From Alphaproteobacteria bacterium (lineage in GTDB: Bacteria > Planctomycetota > Phycisphaerae > UBA1845): 64,000 nucleotides of DNA. Where the stretch lies: the NCBI GenBank assembly GCA_028285105.1, contig JANQQE010000021.1, forward strand, positions 558,001 to 622,000. The letters run 5' to 3'. The translations under genes were made by a program, and so were the position numbers. Below are positions 22,801 to 31,659 of the stretch, one piece after another. The notes beneath the pieces are model-generated. The model did no database searches. It was given only the letters and a program-made list of their open reading frames with translations, and was not told the DNA's origin. Each line of letters starts with the position of its first letter. Position 1 is the stretch's first letter.

Positions 22801-24226
22801 GTCACTTTATGGCACTTCTCATTCGACGGTGTTCATCAATGCGAATGGTAACCTGACGTTCGATGCATCGGATGGCGATTACACTGAAACGTTTGCCGAG
22901 CATTTTGGCGAACCGCGCATCTCGGCTGTCTGGGATGACATCAATCCGACCATCGGCGGAACGATCAGTTACAAGTCGTTGGCCGACCGGGCGGTGGTGA
23001 CGTATGACGGCGTGTCCGAGATTTCGACATCGAATTCAAATACGTTTCAAATCGAGATGTTCTATGACGGGCGAATCACGCTAAATTTCTTGCAGATCGA
23101 CATATCCGACTGCATTACCGGGTTGTCTGGCGGAACGGGTCTCGATCCAGATTTCCTCGAAACCGATCTGTCGGGCGTCGGATCATGCGGTCCGCGTCCG
23201 CCATTTGTATCCGGTGCATCGCTGCAAACGCCTCAGAATACGCCGGTGACGATCGATCTCGAAGCCAGCGATGACGGTTTGCCAAGTCCGCCGGCAACGA
23301 TGACGCTTCGGATTGAAACGCTGCCAACAGGCCAACTCCGCGACAATGGTGACAGCCACGTGATCGTGTCGGGCGACTTGCCGTATACGTTGGTCGCCGG
23401 TGGCGATCAGCTCGAGTATTCGCCCAATCCGGGTTACTCGGGTTCGGATTCGTTTACGTTCGTTGCGAATGATGGCGGAGTTGCGCCCGATGGTGGAGAT
23501 TCGACGACGGCGACGGTGGACGTTCTAGTTGGCGGACCGGCAGCGATATATTCTTGGCCACTCGATACCGATCCGGGTTGGACGACGCAGGACGAATGGG
23601 AGTTCGGAAAACCGTTGGCCAATGACGGCGATCCTTCGGGCGGGTTTACAGGAATCAACGTGTACGGGTACAATCTTGCGGGCGACTACGACAACAACAT
23701 GTCACCGCAACGTCTGACCACGCAGGCCATCGATTGTTCGAACATTGCCAGTGCCGAACTTCGATTCCAAAGGTGGTTGGGCGTTGAGTCGTCCACCTAC
23801 GACGATGCATCCGTCGAAATTTCCAACAACGGTTCGACGTGGGTGACTGTCTGGGAACACAGCGGAGCTACGATGAACGAAACATCTTGGTCGCTGCAAG
23901 CCTTCGACATTTCAGCCGTCGCCGACGGTCAGCCGAGCGTGCAGATTCGCTGGACGATGGGCGGCACCGACGGTTCGGTGACGTACCACGGTTGGAACAT
24001 CGACGACGTCGAGATTTGGGGCATCGACACCAATGCGTGCATCACCCCGGGCGACTACGACGGTGACGGCGACTGGGACCTCGTGGACATGTCGGCATTT
24101 ACGGCATGTTTCGGAGCCGGCAGAGGACAGGAAACGGGATGCAGTTGCGGTAACCTAGCGCTACCGAACGAAGACATCGACGTGGCCGACTGGGCAGTGC
24201 TGTCAACGTTCCTCGACGGGCCGTAG
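19874..24226 (+). CDS. Secreted subtilisin-like (S8) serine protease with dockerin
   Basis: 1450 aa from ATG at 19874, which has GGAGG about 12 bases upstream and begins a clear signal peptide (VRALVVVVGAIGVLAG...LAQ). After a propeptide-like region the S8 domain shows the catalytic Asp281 (VLVYDGGRMLDTHPDFG), His310 (DHATHVAGT), oxyanion Asn420 (VWANGNE) and Ser505 (CGTSMSSPTIAG). A proprotein-convertase P-like beta domain follows (LAWDDVPGTPNVDPVLVNDL), then fibronectin III-like (FDTDEDAFGSVQYG) and cadherin/Ig-like repeats (NPGYSGSDSFTFVANDGG), and a jelly-roll-like domain. The end is a type I dockerin (GDYDGDGDWDLVDMSAFTAC, then EDIDVADWAVLSTFL), frequent in planctomycetes. It is an extracellular or surface protease; the target is unknown. 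Confidence 0.92.
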   Translation: MFKLKTVGFVRALVVVVGAIGVLAGTLPVLAQVAGDDASRIRWRSGEAVTTLKAPQDALADLVALSANRSQKKHIVLQFDAPVDDATRAKLQAGGVSLLNFVGDNAFFAAIADGGVNQNALRNITSLRVSMPVQRDWKLHASLIRDEIHAWAVVEEGKVGGQRTVTPKDRPRTLGANDTTVVGVYVLFHPDVNLTNEGAAIVTKHGGRVRSLMRSINGFVVELPAANVKPLAVEDSVQYIEPPLPQLSELNNSNRIITGADVVQSAPYNLDGSGVTVLVYDGGRMLDTHPDFGGRATARDTSDLSDHATHVAGTVGGSGSDSGGLYRGMAPGVTIESYGFEQPGGLSEGFLYTDPGDLEADYTEAINTFGADLSNNSIGTNTAPNGFPCEWTGDYGVTGALIDAIARGSLGDPMRIVWANGNERQTSRCGDLYNTTAPPAGAKNHITVGALNSNDDSVTSFTSWGPVDDGRIKPDISGPGCQSNDDNDVTSTSSFGGYTGKCGTSMSSPTIAGLSALLLQDYRAHYPGEPDFRNSTLKAMLANTAQDIEQVGPDYKTGYGSVRIEPAINLMRAENFVEEEVSQGDTYSLVVVVSPGDPELRVTLAWDDVPGTPNVDPVLVNDLDLQVFDPNGVRHFPWTLNPASPATPAVQNLEDHVNNIEQVTATSPMAGAWRVDVVGFNVPQGPQPFSVAANPVLVNCSDAGFARFDSGKYACESEARVTVIDCGLNTDDLAIETVSVDVASSTEAAGETLLLTETAAASAAFVATIGLSTTDALGVLQVTAGDSLTVTYIDADDGDGGVNVVVTDNAVVDCTPPVISNVQVGTLNPRDAMLSFDTDEDAFGSVQYGLSCGALTDSASGGLGSSHSFGITGLTDDTTYFFSVAATDEAGNSVSDDNSGSCYSFSTPEVPDFFSEQFATSLDIQNQKITFTPNGSVDFYDACIEAIVALPTDPAGGTTVSLSDDGNASFTPTQPVSLYGTSHSTVFINANGNLTFDASDGDYTETFAEHFGEPRISAVWDDINPTIGGTISYKSLADRAVVTYDGVSEISTSNSNTFQIEMFYDGRITLNFLQIDISDCITGLSGGTGLDPDFLETDLSGVGSCGPRPPFVSGASLQTPQNTPVTIDLEASDDGLPSPPATMTLRIETLPTGQLRDNGDSHVIVSGDLPYTLVAGGDQLEYSPNPGYSGSDSFTFVANDGGVAPDGGDSTTATVDVLVGGPAAIYSWPLDTDPGWTTQDEWEFGKPLANDGDPSGGFTGINVYGYNLAGDYDNNMSPQRLTTQAIDCSNIASAELRFQRWLGVESSTYDDASVEISNNGSTWVTVWEHSGATMNETSWSLQAFDISAVADGQPSVQIRWTMGGTDGSVTYHGWNIDDVEIWGIDTNACITPGDYDGDGDWDLVDMSAFTACFGAGRGQETGCSCGNLALPNEDIDVADWAVLSTFLDGP

Positions 24227-24294
24227 GCAGTAGGAGCGTGACCAACTAGAATCGAGGGCCAATAAGGCGTTCGCAATATCGGAGGACACTTCTC

Positions 24295-25209
24295 ATGACT
24301 GGCGGAAAAGCATTGGTCATGGGGAGTGTCCTTTTTGCGTTTTCGGTCCTGTGTGCGCAGGGATGTGCGGACAAGATCGATCCTGATTTGATCATGCCGC
24401 TGGAAATCGCAAGTCAGCTTAAGGCTGGTCATACGCTTGAAGAGGTTCGCGCGATGGCCGGTGCGGCTGGCAGATTCGACTTTCAAGCTCTAACTGATGA
24501 AGGGGAAGTATCAGGCCTTGTGTATCGCGTCAGCTCGGGCGCAGGAGGCATGATCTTCGTTTTTCGTGACAATGCGTTGGAGAAGATTTGCCGATTGCAT
24601 TGGGGTGACCGTGCGCTAAAAACCAAAGCCAACGATACGCGCACCAGCGTCATGGTGCCCACCGACCCGCGCCACCGGGTTGCACGAATTCTAAACCGCG
24701 AAGCGCATATGGGCGAAGAGTTGCTTGCGTTTGCCCATGCCCGTGCGTTGGGGCGTGGCAAAGGCGATCCGATTCCAAACAATCTGATTCCCGCGATCAT
24801 CTCGGCGATCATAGTGCCGCCAGCAGTCATCTTGTGGATTCAAGGCGACATCAGGTTTCAAAAATGGGAAAAGGAAAGAGTGTTGTTGCAGGAGAAGTTG
24901 GCCCACGACAGAATTCAATTGGGAATGTCGCCGCAAGAAGTTCAAGCCGTCTACGGCCAGCCATATTTAACGCAAAAGTTCGGCCGCGTGATGGGGTGCG
25001 AGTATGGGAGTAAGCGGTTGCACGCGTGGATCGCTGTTGAGTATTTAGACAACAAGGTCCGGGCAAAATACAGCCAGAGATTCTATCCCAACGATTGGAC
25101 CGGCGAACTGCGGAAGCAGGTGTTGAGCGAATGCGATCCCGGCTCGCTCAAGGAAGACTATCTCCCACCGCGTCGATCCCGAAACAAGAGAAACGACATT
25201 GAGCGTTAA
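24295..25209 (+). CDS. Lipoprotein with SmpA/BamE-like motif
   Basis: 304 aa with GGAGGA before ATG. The signal peptide ends in the lipobox LCAQGC. A second hydrophobic stretch (LIPAIISAIIVPPAVILWI) lies near residue 170. The C-terminal part has LGMSPQEVQAVYGQPY followed by beta-strand-like sequence, the pattern of the SmpA/OmlA (BamE-like) fold; a related LKAGHTLEEVRAMAG occurs earlier. Function is not known. It is transcribed with or just after the protease and converges on the TPR genes. Confidence 0.65.
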   Translation: MTGGKALVMGSVLFAFSVLCAQGCADKIDPDLIMPLEIASQLKAGHTLEEVRAMAGAAGRFDFQALTDEGEVSGLVYRVSSGAGGMIFVFRDNALEKICRLHWGDRALKTKANDTRTSVMVPTDPRHRVARILNREAHMGEELLAFAHARALGRGKGDPIPNNLIPAIISAIIVPPAVILWIQGDIRFQKWEKERVLLQEKLAHDRIQLGMSPQEVQAVYGQPYLTQKFGRVMGCEYGSKRLHAWIAVEYLDNKVRAKYSQRFYPNDWTGELRKQVLSECDPGSLKEDYLPPRRSRNKRNDIER

Positions 25210-25213
25210 CGGT

Positions 25214-26908
25214 TCACCGCTTTTTACCGATCTCGACGAGGATGTCGCGGCCTTTTTGGGTGTTTGGGGCTATTTCGGCTAGGGATTGCCAGGCTGCGTT
25301 GGCTCGGTCGAGCAGGCCCATGTCTTGCAGGGAGAGGGCTAGGTTTGCACGGAACTCGACGTTGTTGGGTTCGCAGCGGACGGCTTGCTCGAAGTACTCG
25401 ACAGCGAGCGAGAAGTTCTGGCAATCGGCGAAGATCAATCCAAGTTCGTAGTACACTTCGACTGCACGGGTGTCGAGCGTCAGGGCCCGTTTGAACGTGT
25501 CGATGGCCAAATCATCCTTGCCAGCCTCCCGGTAGGCGAGTCCGAGTTTGATGTATGCCTTGACGTAGTTGGGGTTCAGCTTCAGCGCGCGGTGGAACGC
25601 GTCGATGGCTTCGTTGCGGCGGCCCTGATGGCGGAGGAGCAAACCGAGACGGTAGTGCAGGTCGGCGTATGTGGGGTGCTGTTCGATCGCGCGTTCGTAA
25701 CGTTGCACCTGGTGGTTGACGAGGTCGATGGTTGCGCTGCTTTCCTCCTGCTTGGCTTCGAGGTCGGCGGCTTGTTCCGAACCGAGGTACTTGTTGATCT
25801 GTCCGCCGATCGATGCCTTCAGTTGCAGGCGAGCGATTTCGCCAAAGAGCATCGTGCTGTTGGGTTCGACGCCGGAGGCCATCTCCAGCGTTGCCTGTGC
25901 TTCTTCCGGTTCGCCGTTTTGCAACTGGGCGATGCCGAGTCCAACGTATGCCGTCAGCAGGCGGTCGTTTAGTTCGACAGCCGCGTTGAAGGCTTTCGCC
26001 GATTCGAGGTGGTTGCCTTCGCGCAAGTGCAGCGTGCCGATCTTGACGAATGCTTCAAGGTAGTCGGGATTAAGGGCGCTGGCTTTTCGGTATTCGGACA
26101 TCGCGCGGGCTGAGTTGCCGTTCTTGGCGAAGATGTCGCCGAGTTGCACGTGATGGTCGGCGAACCCGGGCTGCTCGACGATCAAACGCTCCAGGTGCTC
26201 AATCGCTTCATCAAGTTGGCCGGACTGCTCGTAGGCCTGCACGATTTCGTCGGCGGCTTCCCAGTTGTCCGGATCGATGGTCAGTGTGTACTGATAGCGC
26301 TGAATGGCCTCGGGGAAGTTGCCGTCGCTCATGTGCAAATTGGCGAGGGTCAGCGACAGGTTGATGTCACCTGGCTCGGCAAAGCACAGTTGCTCGTAGT
26401 GATCGATGGCTTCGCTGATGTCGCCCAACCGCAGGCTGATCGCGCCCAGGCGTTCGTGGGCATTGCGAAGTTCCGGCGAGAGTTCAGCCGCCTGGTTGTA
26501 GAGGTCGCGGGCTTCATTAATGTCGCCCGATTTTTCGACGCAGAATCCCAGCGCGAAAATGATCGACGATTCGTTGGGTTGAATGCCCACCGCGTCGCGC
26601 AACGTTTCGATGGCGTCGGGCAGGCGGTTGACTTCGTCGTATGCACACGCCAAACCCAGTAGCGCTGTGATGTCGCTGTGGTCCTGATCGAGCGATTGTT
26701 CGAATGCGGCGCATGCTTCCACCGCGAGGCTTTCACGCAGCAGGCGCACGCCGAATCGGTTGAGGTGGTGAACATCCGTAGGGTGCAGCCTCGCCAATTG
26801 TTTCAGGGTGGCTGTCTCGATCACACCATCGTCGGCGAATGCGCCGCGAAATGCTGCGGCCAATTCAGCCAACAAACCGCGACCTACGATTTCGAGCAAA
26901 TATGACAT
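25214..26908 (-). CDS. Tetratricopeptide-repeat protein
   Basis: 564 aa built from roughly a dozen 34-residue TPRs, for example LLGLACAYDEVNRLPDAIE, AHERLGAISLRLGDISEAID and VYYELGLIFADCQNFSLAVE. No signal peptide is apparent, so it is likely a cytoplasmic or membrane-associated scaffold. It follows a second TPR gene by 30 bases and a SPOR-domain lipoprotein gene, all on the minus strand. Partner and function are unknown. Confidence 0.8.
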   Translation of the reverse strand: MSYLLEIVGRGLLAELAAAFRGAFADDGVIETATLKQLARLHPTDVHHLNRFGVRLLRESLAVEACAAFEQSLDQDHSDITALLGLACAYDEVNRLPDAIETLRDAVGIQPNESSIIFALGFCVEKSGDINEARDLYNQAAELSPELRNAHERLGAISLRLGDISEAIDHYEQLCFAEPGDINLSLTLANLHMSDGNFPEAIQRYQYTLTIDPDNWEAADEIVQAYEQSGQLDEAIEHLERLIVEQPGFADHHVQLGDIFAKNGNSARAMSEYRKASALNPDYLEAFVKIGTLHLREGNHLESAKAFNAAVELNDRLLTAYVGLGIAQLQNGEPEEAQATLEMASGVEPNSTMLFGEIARLQLKASIGGQINKYLGSEQAADLEAKQEESSATIDLVNHQVQRYERAIEQHPTYADLHYRLGLLLRHQGRRNEAIDAFHRALKLNPNYVKAYIKLGLAYREAGKDDLAIDTFKRALTLDTRAVEVYYELGLIFADCQNFSLAVEYFEQAVRCEPNNVEFRANLALSLQDMGLLDRANAAWQSLAEIAPNTQKGRDILVEIGKKR

Positions 26909-26938
26909 GCGTGTTCGCTTCGTCGAAATTCGCGGACG

Positions 26939-28156
26939 TTATGCCGCCAGGGTGTCGAGCGCCTTGCGGGCGGCTTCGTAATTGCTGTTGATGCGCAACG
27001 CTTCTTTGTAAGCCCATCGCGCGCGTTCGATCTGGCCGGTGTCGCAGTAGAGATTGCCCAGCAGGTAATACGTGTCGGCGTATTCTGCGCCGTATAGAAT
27101 GGTTTGCTCCAGGCGGCTTGCTGCGTCGCGTGGGCGATCGCTGCATTCATAAAGTTTGGCAAGCAGGATCAGGGCTTTGATGTATCGCTGGTCGATATTA
27201 ACGGCTTGTTCGACGGCTGTGATGGCGTCGTCGGCGCGGTTTAAGCGGGCGAGTGCTGCACCGCAAAGGTAATGTAATTCCGCGCGCCTGGGGCTTCGCT
27301 GAATGGCCTGCATAAGTACGCCGACGAGCATCTGGTAGACCGGCTCGTTGACTTCGTCGTCGATGTCAAAAAACGCTTCGGCGAAATCGGGATCGTTTTC
27401 GATGGTGCGACTGAGTGCGTCGAGGTCGGCAGCATTGCCGTCAGCGTCGTCTTCTGCGGGCATTTCAGCCCAGACGCCTGCGCCTTGGGATTCGGTTGCG
27501 CTGGCTTTGGCTGCGTGGGTTAAGAGCAGTGCGATGTTGGCATCCGACGGGCGCGCTTTCTGTGCTTTTTCGAGACTGCGAAGTGCGCCGGGCATATCGC
27601 CAGCCACGCCGCGACACATGGCCTGCGCCACCAATGCGTCGGCATGATCCTTTTGAATCGAAAGTGCTTGGGTGAATCGTAGTTCGGCTTCCTCGATTTG
27701 GTCGACGGCGCTGAGCATCGTTCCGAGTTGGAAGTGGAGTTCGGCGCTGTCGGCATTGGCGCGTACACCGTTGCGCAGGGTGCGGATGGCCTCGGAGTGC
27801 TTGCCGGCTTTGAAGCGTACGAGGGCGAGGCGAATGATCGCATCGACATCGTTGGGATTCTGATCGAGGTACTGCGCGGTGATCGCTGCCGCCTGGGTGA
27901 GGTTTGAACATTTGACCAGCGACCCGACGAGATATCCCGGTAGCGTTTTGTTGTCCGGATTCAGTTTGGTCGCAGCCGACAGTTCGGTGACGGCTTGTTC
28001 GTAGGCACCGGCATTGAGCAGGCAGATTCCCTTGCGCAAGTGGTTCTTGCTGGCGAAGTAATCGCGAAGCAGTCCGGGAAGGCGGCTACTCTCGGTGTCG
28101 CTGCTGTTGGCGTACTCGAGATTTCCGGGCATTTGCGACTGAGTCTTGGCGCGCAT
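26939..28156 (-). CDS. Tetratricopeptide-repeat protein
   Basis: 405 aa from ATG at 28156, preferred over upstream starts because AAGGAG lies 7 bases before it. TPR units are seen throughout (KGICLLNAGAYEQAVTELSA, LVRFKAGKHSEAIRTLRNG, YLLGNLYCDTGQIERARWA). An acidic linker (AEMPAEDDADGNAADLDAL) divides the repeats into two groups. It is likely co-transcribed with the downstream TPR gene. Confidence 0.78.
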   Translation of the reverse strand: MRAKTQSQMPGNLEYANSSDTESSRLPGLLRDYFASKNHLRKGICLLNAGAYEQAVTELSAATKLNPDNKTLPGYLVGSLVKCSNLTQAAAITAQYLDQNPNDVDAIIRLALVRFKAGKHSEAIRTLRNGVRANADSAELHFQLGTMLSAVDQIEEAELRFTQALSIQKDHADALVAQAMCRGVAGDMPGALRSLEKAQKARPSDANIALLLTHAAKASATESQGAGVWAEMPAEDDADGNAADLDALSRTIENDPDFAEAFFDIDDEVNEPVYQMLVGVLMQAIQRSPRRAELHYLCGAALARLNRADDAITAVEQAVNIDQRYIKALILLAKLYECSDRPRDAASRLEQTILYGAEYADTYYLLGNLYCDTGQIERARWAYKEALRINSNYEAARKALDTLAA

Positions 28157-28418
28157 GGGATTCTCCTTGTGCCGTACCAGATCAAGTGGCGGGCTTTCGC
28201 TCATAGCAACTGGCACTCACTTAGTACTATCGGAATCGCGTCTGAGAATTGTTACGCAAAGGGTGGGCAGGGTGGATTGGGGATGGGCGGGCAGGCGAGC
28301 GCCCCACTCTCGAAACGGCGATGAAGATCGTCGTATCGATTTGTTATCGGACTATGCGGCGTTCAGTGGCGGTGAATGACCTGGACGTCTTGCGACGATG
28401 AATCGGGGGTAGCCGGGA

Positions 28419-29294
28419 TCATTTCACGATGAATGCATCCGTGTGAAATCTGCGGACCTTCGCAAGCATGCGACTGGCATCGCGATAGTTGTCGTATCTG
28501 CCGACACGGACAACATGCTTGGCTCCATCGCCACGCGATTCGGGGATGGCGAGTGCATTGATGCCCTGCTGTCGCAATCGGGCCGCGGCTTGGTGGGCGT
28601 GCTCGATTCGCGCGTATGCCCCGCATTGGATGGTAAAGCGGCCATTGGGTGTCGTGCGAGGAATTGAAGACTTGGTGGCGCGCGGAGTCGACCTCGTATA
28701 GCTCGAAGTCCCGCTGCGATTGCGCGGTTTGGTCGATGTTAACATTCGCGACGACGCGTTGCGTTTGGATGCATACGTTGACGTCGGAAACTTCTGCGCG
28801 AGCTCGCCGCGAATGCGCGTTGCTTCCGATCGATTGCCCGTCCGCTCGTGGGCCATCGCCAGTTGATGCATGACCTGATCGGTGGGCGGCGAGTCGGGCA
28901 GTTCGGGGAGCGCCGACTCGTATAATTCTCTCGCCTGCGGAAACGAACCGTCGTCAAACGCGACGTTGGCAAGCTGTACCTCGATCCACGCCTTGAGACG
29001 CTTTTCGCGGGCGATGTGTTGGGCGGTTGTCAGGTCGCGGACACCCATGCGGCGTTGATCCTTCATCAACCGACACTGTCCGCGCATGTACAGGGCTTCG
29101 GCGATGTCGTCGTTGGTTTGATACGACGCGATCACCGGATTTAGAATCTTTTCGCACTTCGCATAGTTGCGACGCTGAAGTTCGCCTCGGGCTTGTTCGA
29201 TTTGCTGGATCGCCTCCGGGGGGAGTTGCTGACATCCAGCAAGGCTTGCGACCAATCCTGTCAGTACGAGCAAACTCATCCTTGCGTTTGCCAT
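28419..29294 (-). CDS. Lipoprotein with TPR-like repeats and C-terminal SPOR domain
   Basis: 291 aa. The signal peptide ends in the lipobox SLAGC at about residue 21. TPR-like helices follow (EALYMRGQCRLMKDQRRMG, LYESALPELPDSP). A Ser/Thr/Arg-rich linker leads to a C-terminal SPOR domain (RFTIQCGAYARIEHAHQAAA ... VVRVGRYDNYRDASRMLAKV). SPOR domains bind glycan strands lacking stem peptides, typically at division septa. The protein is therefore probably envelope-located; two TPR genes follow on the same strand. The septal role is inference. Confidence 0.82.
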   Translation of the reverse strand: MANARMSLLVLTGLVASLAGCQQLPPEAIQQIEQARGELQRRNYAKCEKILNPVIASYQTNDDIAEALYMRGQCRLMKDQRRMGVRDLTTAQHIAREKRLKAWIEVQLANVAFDDGSFPQARELYESALPELPDSPPTDQVMHQLAMAHERTGNRSEATRIRGELAQKFPTSTYASKRNASSRMLTSTKPRNRSGTSSYTRSTPRATKSSIPRTTPNGRFTIQCGAYARIEHAHQAAARLRQQGINALAIPESRGDGAKHVVRVGRYDNYRDASRMLAKVRRFHTDAFIVK

Positions 29295-29470
29295 GATGGT
29301 TGACCTGCTTTCAAATTAAGCGTTCAATTTACCCAACACGCCAATCAGCCCCAGCTTCTCGCGGTCGATGGCGTGTTGGTGCATGATGCCGATGGACACC
29401 ATGATTCGCAAGTCTTATTGTCGGATTGCTTTGGACCGTGGTTATTCTTGAACTTGACCGGGGGTTTTCC

Positions 29471-30940
29471 GTGCTGGTTGACATGCTCCTGCAGACGGCG
29501 AAGTCGCACCCACGAGCGCCAGCCGTCGCCGACGCTTCGATACGCTTGTCGTACAAGCGACTTGTGGGGTTGTCGCGCGTCATCCGCGATTTAGTTGAAA
29601 AGGATACGAAACGCGATCGCGTTGGGATCATTCTGCCAGCCAGCGCCATGTTCAGCGGGTGCATGTTCGGCGTCTGGTGGGCGAAACGCACCGTCGTTCC
29701 GCTGAATTTTTTGTTAGCCGCCGACGAACTGCGACCCTTGGCAGAGCGGGCGGAACTCGATTTGATTCTGTCGGTATCGCACTTCAAACCGCTGTGCGAC
29801 GAATTGGGGATTCGCACGCTGTATCTCGATGAACTACCGCTCAAGCGCAAGTTTGCGATGTTGGCATTGAAGCGTACGCCTCCGGTGCCAAAGGTCGATC
29901 CGAATGAGACCGCCGTCCTGCTGTTCACATCCGGTACGTCAGCCCAGCCCAAGGGCGTCGAGCTGAGTTATCGCAATCTGCAGTCAAACGGTGAAGACAT
30001 GGTGGCGTCGGCAGGGATTACGCCCGGGCACAGGCTGCTCAATTGCCTTCCGCCGTTTCATGTGTTTGGTTTGACAGTTTCGGCGCTGGTTCCGGTGGCG
30101 GCTGGCGCTTCTTCGTTTTGTATTCCTCGGTTTTCACCGATGGCGATTTCGAAGGCGATTCAGGAAGAAAACATCTCGGTATTCATGGCCATCCCCAGCA
30201 TGCATGGGGCGCTGTTGCGTTTGAAGTCTGCACCGGATGATCTCTTCAAGAATATTTTTCTGCTGGGTAGCGGCGGTGAGCCGCTGGCGGAGAATATTTT
30301 TCTGGGATTCAAAGAGCGCTTCAACGCGAGGTTGTTGCAAGGGTACGGGCTGACCGAAACGGCGCCGGTTTGTACGCTGGAATTGCCCGACATGCAGCGC
30401 GATGGCTCCATCGGCAAACCGATCCGCAACGTCGAGATTGGGATCTTTGATGAAACTGGAACGCAGGTTGCGAAGGGGGCTGAAGGCGAGATTTGGATCA
30501 AGGGCCCCAACGTGATGCTGGGCTATCAGCAGGATTCGGAATCGACATCGAAGGTGCTGACGGATGACGGCTGGTTCAAGAGCGGCGATGCCGGGCGAAT
30601 CGACGACGATGGTTTCGTTTACATCACCGGGCGCATCAAAGAGATGCTGATCGTTGGCGGTGAGAATGTGCATCCGCGCGAGATCGAATCGGTACTCGAA
30701 CTTCACCCTGCCGTCGCGGAAGCAGGGGTGATCGGGCAAACCGATCCGAGTCGCGGTGAGGTCCCGGTGGCGTTCGTAAGTTTCGAGGAGGGCCAAACGG
30801 CGACAGAGGTGGAGATGCGGGACTTCGCCCGACAGAAGTTGGCTGGGTTCAAGGTTCCAAAGCAAATTCGCATCCTCGACGAACTACCGCACGGTGCGAC
30901 AGGCAAACTGCTTCGCCGCAAATTGGCCGACCATTTGTAA
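29471..30940 (+). CDS. AMP-dependent acyl-CoA / fatty acid synthetase
   Basis: 489 aa from GTG at 29471, which has GGGGG 7 bases upstream; an upstream TTG at 29426 is also open. Family motifs occur in order: the P-loop LLFTSGTSAQPKGVELS, LPPFHVFGLT, GYGLTETAPVCTLE, DGWFKSGDAG, ITGRIKEMLIVGGENVHP and the catalytic Lys motif GATGKLLRRKL. It adenylates a carboxylic acid, probably a fatty acid, and passes it to CoA or a carrier protein. A cytoplasmic or membrane-peripheral enzyme. The exact substrate is unknown. Confidence 0.9.
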   Translation: MLVDMLLQTAKSHPRAPAVADASIRLSYKRLVGLSRVIRDLVEKDTKRDRVGIILPASAMFSGCMFGVWWAKRTVVPLNFLLAADELRPLAERAELDLILSVSHFKPLCDELGIRTLYLDELPLKRKFAMLALKRTPPVPKVDPNETAVLLFTSGTSAQPKGVELSYRNLQSNGEDMVASAGITPGHRLLNCLPPFHVFGLTVSALVPVAAGASSFCIPRFSPMAISKAIQEENISVFMAIPSMHGALLRLKSAPDDLFKNIFLLGSGGEPLAENIFLGFKERFNARLLQGYGLTETAPVCTLELPDMQRDGSIGKPIRNVEIGIFDETGTQVAKGAEGEIWIKGPNVMLGYQQDSESTSKVLTDDGWFKSGDAGRIDDDGFVYITGRIKEMLIVGGENVHPREIESVLELHPAVAEAGVIGQTDPSRGEVPVAFVSFEEGQTATEVEMRDFARQKLAGFKVPKQIRILDELPHGATGKLLRRKLADHL

Positions 30941-31075
30941 CCCATTGTTAAAAATTGAATTATGTACAGGTTGAGTGTGCTCATGGTTGATCTTGTCAGT
31001 TGTGTGGCGGTGTTGTAAACTGCTGGGCTCGCTGTGAGAACTGCGGTGTGATTTTGTTTCTTGGGATTCGGAAAC

Positions 31076-31291
31076 ATGGGTCAGGTGATCGACAACGAAT
31101 TGCTCGAAATTCTGGCATGTCCGGAATCGCACGCTTCGTTGGTGCATCATGGCGATTGGCTTTACTCGACGGATGAGAAAACCCGTCGTCGCTATCCGGT
31201 TCGCGATGGGATTCCGATCATGTTGATCGACGAGTCCGAAGTGGTCGACGAAGGCGAGTTTCGTCGGGTGATGGAAACGGTTAAAGGTTAG
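31076..31291 (+). CDS. Trm112-like protein (UPF0434 family)
   Basis: 71 aa. LLEILACPESHASLVHHGDWL then RRRYPVRDGIPIMLIDES matches the Trm112/YcaR pattern, though only one of the two usual Cys pairs' residues is seen (one Cys in ACPES), so zinc binding is probably lost. These small proteins stabilise methyltransferases or act in metabolism. It lies just upstream of rpsR. Confidence 0.82.
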   Translation: MGQVIDNELLEILACPESHASLVHHGDWLYSTDEKTRRRYPVRDGIPIMLIDESEVVDEGEFRRVMETVKG

Positions 31292-31323
31292 AAAGCGTAA
31301 GAGTAAGAAAGTGATTGGCGGTT

Positions 31324-31590
31324 ATGGCATTTGACAAGCGCAACGACGGTGGTGACAAGAAAAAGTTCGGCTTTCATACAGCCCATCGATTCCCGAATCG
31401 TCGGGGTAAAGATTGGGAAGGCCCCGTTGTCGATTACAAAGAAGTGGATTTGCTGCGCAAGTTCATGACGACCAGCGCCAAAATGATGACCCGCAAGCGT
31501 GCAGGCACCAGCGCTCAGGAACAGCGTGCCCTTAAGGAAGCGATTAAGCAGGCACGATTCATGGCTTTGCTTCCTTACACCAGCACTTAA
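31324..31590 (+). CDS. rpsR: 30S ribosomal protein bS18
   Basis: 88 aa from ATG at 31324. The core VDYKEVDLLRKFMTTSAKMM, TRKRAGTSAQEQRALKEAIK and ARFMALLPYTS is bS18. It has an N-terminal basic extension of about 35 residues, longer than the roughly 75-aa E. coli protein overall. It binds 16S rRNA with bS6 in the platform of the small subunit. The usual rpsF-ssb-rpsR-rplI cluster is absent here, so the gene stands apart, behind a Trm112-like gene. A strong hairpin and T-run follow. Confidence 0.93.
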   Translation: MAFDKRNDGGDKKKFGFHTAHRFPNRRGKDWEGPVVDYKEVDLLRKFMTTSAKMMTRKRAGTSAQEQRALKEAIKQARFMALLPYTST

Positions 31591-31620
31591 TCGACTGCTT
31601 TCAATGTAAATTGATGACCA

Positions 31621-31651
31621 ACCGTGCCATCATGTGATGGTGCGGTTTTTT
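31621..31651 (+). terminator. Rho-independent terminator after rpsR
   Basis: ACCGTGCCATCA pairs with TGATGGTGCGGT (12 bp including two G-U pairs) with a tiny loop, followed directly by six T. It lies 30 bases after the rpsR stop and separates rpsR from the converging SpoIID gene. Confidence 0.85.
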
Positions 31652-31659
31652 ATGCGCGG